37,311 nucleotides of DNA, from assembly GCA_902800355.1 (NCBI GenBank), contig CADCEE010000010.1:1-37311 (forward strand), in the 5' to 3' direction. Under the pieces are notes generated by a model. That model did not search any database. It had not been told where the DNA came from and saw only the letters and a list, made by a program, of their open reading frames with translations. The position numbers and the translations under genes are program-made. Positions 35,165-37,311 of the stretch are shown here, one piece after another. How positions within the stretch are numbered: the stretch's first letter is position 1; each line of letters starts with the position of its first letter. Source of the stretch: an uncultured Erysipelotrichaceae bacterium. GTDB taxonomy: Bacteria > Bacillota_I > Bacilli_A > RFN20 > CAG-826.

Positions 35165-36064
35165 TTATAATTTTATAATTTTAGATATATCTAAAACCGA
35201 TATATTTTTTGGTAATCTCTTTTCGATCGTATTAGTGAAAACCAAATCTTGAACGTGAGATTCTAATAATCTATCAATGCTCTTATTTGATAAAACAGCA
35301 TGACTTGCTCCAACTAAAACAGATTTGGCGCCATGTTGTAATAATAAATTACAAGCAGACATAATAGTAATGCCAGTATCGATAATATCATCTAAAATGA
35401 TACACACTTTTCCTTTAACATCATCTTCGAATTCTAGATGCTCTGCGTAGTTAGGGGCAGTTCTAATTTTGCTTAAAATAACTTTTCTAGTACCAGGAAG
35501 TTCTTTTACTAAAGCATCTGCTCTAGTATTAGCGCCGTGATCTGGAGAGACAACTAAAACATCTTTGATATCGATATTTTGCTTATTTAAATATTCTTTA
35601 TAGTACTTTGCAAACAAACTGGTAGTTGGTAAAGAAGTGAATTTAGTTTTAAAGAATTTTTCAATATCCGGATGATGCAAGTCGAAGGTTAATATTTCAT
35701 CAACTTTTGCAGTATCTAATATTTTAGCAACTACTTCACATGAAATTGGCTCATTAATCCAGGACACTCTTTCCTGTCTAGAGTATCCAAAGTAAGGAAT
35801 ATAGAGTTTAATGGTCTTAGAACCGGTCCTTTTTATAGAGTCAATGAGTAGAAGAAGCTCAAATAATCTCTCATGGGCTTTGATAGCGGTACTTTCGAAT
35901 ATAACAACGTCTTTATCTTTGCAGCTAGTGAGAGTTTTAACAAGTACCTCTCCATCCTTAAAATGGTCGATTGAAATCTCGCCTAGCTCAGCGTTATATT
36001 TCTTAGCGATACGTTTAGCAAGACGACGATTTGATAGTAAAGAGAAAATAATTAAATTACTCAT
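35165..36064 (-). CDS. prs: Ribose-phosphate pyrophosphokinase-like enzyme, divergent
   Basis: 299 aa, slightly short for the family (about 315). It has the two phosphoribosyltransferase-like halves, IPYFGYSRQER, FDLHHPDIEKFF, VLVVSPDHGANTRADAL and the PRPP loop CIILDDIIDTGITI. The flexible loop keeps Lys and Arg (SKIR for DKRR). The segment after RQER is VSWINEPI instead of the usual K-x-R-x-R-EPI, and the C-terminus lacks the usual SVA-x-LFA-x-AI end. It likely makes PRPP, but divergence leaves room for a changed specificity. The ATG has no SD; it lies one base after the stop of a small ORF (TGATATG), suggesting coupled reinitiation. Confidence 0.88.
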   Translation of the reverse strand: MSNLIIFSLLSNRRLAKRIAKKYNAELGEISIDHFKDGEVLVKTLTSCKDKDVVIFESTAIKAHERLFELLLLIDSIKRTGSKTIKLYIPYFGYSRQERVSWINEPISCEVVAKILDTAKVDEILTFDLHHPDIEKFFKTKFTSLPTTSLFAKYYKEYLNKQNIDIKDVLVVSPDHGANTRADALVKELPGTRKVILSKIRTAPNYAEHLEFEDDVKGKVCIILDDIIDTGITIMSACNLLLQHGAKSVLVGASHAVLSNKSIDRLLESHVQDLVFTNTIEKRLPKNISVLDISKIIKL

Positions 36065-36065
36065 A

Positions 36066-36209
36066 TCAAACGTAGTACTTGCAGGCCATTAAGACCATCT
36101 CCTTATTCGCCAAATATTCATCTTTTATACGTTTTTTGTCAAATAAAACGCCATTTTTCTTATAAAAATCAGCTAATTCCTTAGTGAAAACCATTCCCTG
36201 ATCTTCCAT
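36066..36209 (-). CDS. Possible small protein, 47 aa, coupled to prs
   Basis: An ORF of 47 codons fills the gap between the 153-aa gene and prs. Its product has a plausible composition (TKELADFYKKNGVLFDKKRI, then KEMVLMACKYYV at the end) with alternating hydrophobic and charged residues. It overlaps the 3' end of the 153-aa gene by 37 nt and ends one base before the prs ATG. There is no SD for its ATG; an internal ATG at codon 41 has AAGGAG 9 nt upstream, so even a 7-aa version could couple to prs. No function can be assigned. Confidence 0.45.
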   Translation of the reverse strand: MEDQGMVFTKELADFYKKNGVLFDKKRIKDEYLANKEMVLMACKYYV

Positions 36210-36634
36210 TTTGTAAAGTCTCTATTTGGATCATATTTTTCACAGTAATCACCAACATAATAAAGGATGTCATCTGATATCATCCACTTATCTAAAGAGT
36301 AATCAAGATTGAGGCCTACTGTTCGAGCACAATAGGAATTCTGGAAGATTTGTTTATAGATATTCTCATTGAAGTCATTATCTAAAATAAAATCACTCAT
36401 CAAGATTCCTTCAATGTTCTCAAAGGCAACGTAACCCGTCTTTTTGTCAAGCTTAAAAACCCTGGGCATGATAACCGCAGATTTAATTAATTTTCTAAGC
36501 ATATCGAATTCAACTGAATCAGGATTATATTTTTTTATTAAATATACTTTATTATTATAATTAGCCTTAAAAGTATCTTTAGATACAATCTCAGAAACCT
36601 CAAATTCTTTACGTTTAATCTTTATATTTTCCAT
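36173..36634 (-). CDS. Hypothetical protein, 153 aa, kinase-N-lobe-like pattern
   Basis: I do not recognise a family. Residues about 10-80 have a pattern reminiscent of the small lobe of kinase-like folds: a beta-rich stretch with YLIKKY, a helix (EFDMLRKLIKSAVIM), and a hinge-like YVAFENIEGILMSDF. The remainder (GLNLDYSLDKWMISDDILYYVGDYCEKYDPN) may be a reduced second lobe; the usual H-G-D-x-x-x-x-N loop is not seen. It could be a small or degenerate member of the aminoglycoside-phosphotransferase/protein-kinase-like group, but this is weak. It has a TATAAT 7 nt before the ATG and no SD. First gene of the prs-tgt-queA-queH unit. Confidence 0.75.
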   Translation of the reverse strand: MENIKIKRKEFEVSEIVSKDTFKANYNNKVYLIKKYNPDSVEFDMLRKLIKSAVIMPRVFKLDKKTGYVAFENIEGILMSDFILDNDFNENIYKQIFQNSYCARTVGLNLDYSLDKWMISDDILYYVGDYCEKYDPNRDFTKWKIREWFSLRN

Positions 36635-36641
36635 CTCGATT

Positions 36642-36647
36642 ATTATA
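36642..36647 (-). promoter_or_regulatory. -10 box of a predicted leaderless promoter for the 153-aa gene
   Basis: TATAAT (minus sense), then 7 nt, then the ATG at 36634. A TTGACT lies further upstream but at 22 nt spacing, which is too long for a standard pair. Confidence 0.5.
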
Positions 36648-36742
36648 CATTATTTAATTAATTAAATATAGTCAAGAATTTTTAATCAAGTATTTATACT
36701 GGAAAGTAGGTTATTTATAATCAATTTCGCTTTTTGATATTA

Positions 36743-36772
36743 TTGGGGATTATTTATAATCTTTGCTATAAT
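36743..36772 (+). promoter_or_regulatory. Promoter of pepT with extended -10
   Basis: Plus strand: TTGGGG (36743-36748), 18-nt spacer, TGCTATAAT (TG-N-TATAAT, -10 at 36767-36772). The start is expected near 36779, with an SD-bearing leader of about 21 nt. Confidence 0.55.
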
Positions 36773-36799
36773 AGAAAATCAAGAAAAAAGGTGAGAATT

Positions 36800-37311
36800 A
36801 TGACTAGTTTAGAAAGATTTGTTCGTTATGTAAAAATAGACACTCAAGCAAGTGATAAAACCGGCACTACTCCAAGTACTGAAAAACAAAAAAATCTTGG
36901 AACGCTTTTGGTAAAAGAATTATTAGAACTTGGTTTAGAAGATGCCCATATGGACGAATTTGGTATTGTTTATGGTCATTTACCTGGAAAGGGAACTAGA
37001 ATTGGTCTAAATGCTCATATGGATACCGCTTTAGAAGTGACAGATGAAAATGTTAAACCTCACCTAATTAAAGATTATAAAGGCGGCACTATTAAACTAG
37101 CTAATGGACTTGAAATGTCTCCTAAACAATTCCCTGTTTTAAGAAAACATGTTGGACATGACTTAGTAGTTACTGACGGAAATACACTTTTAGGCGCTGA
37201 TGACAAGGCTGGTATCGCTATTATTATGTCAGCATTACAATATTTCAAAGATCATCCAAAAGTCGCTCACAACACCATTTGTGTAGCTTTTACAGTTGAT
37301 GAAGAGATCGG
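36800..37311 (+). CDS. pepT: Peptidase T (tripeptide aminopeptidase), N-terminal part, cut by the window end
   Basis: 170 complete codons are present with no stop before the edge. M20 metallopeptidase motifs are visible: LNAHMDTALEV (His and Asp metal ligands), TLLGADDKAGIAIIM (bridging Asp), and VDEEIG (catalytic Glu pair) at the very end. The opening SLERFVRYVKIDTQAS is typical of PepT. It releases the N-terminal residue from tripeptides in the cytosol. SD AAAGGTGAG lies 5 nt before the ATG. It is the only clear plus-strand gene and is divergent from the prs unit. Confidence 0.93.
   Translation, partial: MTSLERFVRYVKIDTQASDKTGTTPSTEKQKNLGTLLVKELLELGLEDAHMDEFGIVYGHLPGKGTRIGLNAHMDTALEVTDENVKPHLIKDYKGGTIKLANGLEMSPKQFPVLRKHVGHDLVVTDGNTLLGADDKAGIAIIMSALQYFKDHPKVAHNTICVAFTVDEEI

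Overview
The window is AT-rich and almost entirely coded on the minus strand. It looks like a low-GC Gram-positive anaerobe (Bacillota), probably one of the small-genome, host-associated lineages near Bacilli/Erysipelotrichia/Mollicutes. The evidence is the Firmicutes-type S10-spc-alpha ribosomal order, a zinc-type S14, the ecfA1-ecfA2-ecfT-truA and cysS-rlmB-sigma clusters, and a fermentative NAD-linked [FeFe] hydrogenase. TGA is a real stop here: ecfA2 and ecfT both end in ATGA overlaps with the next gene, and Trp is encoded by TGG. The genetic code is therefore the standard bacterial one, not the mycoplasma one.

Layout from high to low coordinates, i.e. in the direction of most transcription. 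At the right edge pepT (plus strand, cut by the window end) diverges from a unit of an unknown 153-aa protein, a possible 47-aa protein, a divergent prs, a broken tgt, queA and queH. The ribosomal operon follows (about 32.2 to 17.25 kb). It runs from rpsJ to rplQ with secY, adk, map, infA, rpmJ and rpoA, is preceded by tandem promoters and a GC-rich structured leader, and is closed by a terminator. It has no rpmD (L30). Several of its proteins carry Ala/Lys/Glu/Pro-rich tails.

Below the ribosomal operon lie short units, each with its own promoter and/or terminator: an alpha/beta-hydrolase-like/GT4 glycosyltransferase fusion with a zinc-ribbon membrane protein; preT-preA (dihydropyrimidine dehydrogenase, very close to the E. 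coli proteins); a 105-aa orphan; hydC-hydB-hydA (trimeric NuoE/NuoF-like plus [FeFe] hydrogenase); cysS-rlmB-sigma factor, with a terminator hairpin that swallows the Shine-Dalgarno (SD) sequence of the sigma gene; ecfA1-ecfA2-ecfT-truA; and a YebC/YeeN-family gene. The left edge holds the leader and first 12 codons of an IS200/IS605-type tnpA, whose SD is locked in a long hairpin.

The most notable observations are: (1) five first-in-unit genes have a TATAAT-like box only 6 to 10 nt before their ATG and no SD, which predicts leaderless mRNAs; (2) tgt carries a deletion of about 26 codons plus a frameshift although queA and queH are intact; (3) the terminator/SD hairpin in front of the sigma-factor gene; (4) a glycosyltransferase fused to a hydrolase fold whose nucleophile Ser is Gly; (5) variant H-cluster motifs in HydA; and (6) the IS200-like 5' end. 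I saw no CRISPR array, tRNA, rRNA or clear phage module. I found no wholly new defence-type system; the most novel material is regulatory architecture and gene decay.
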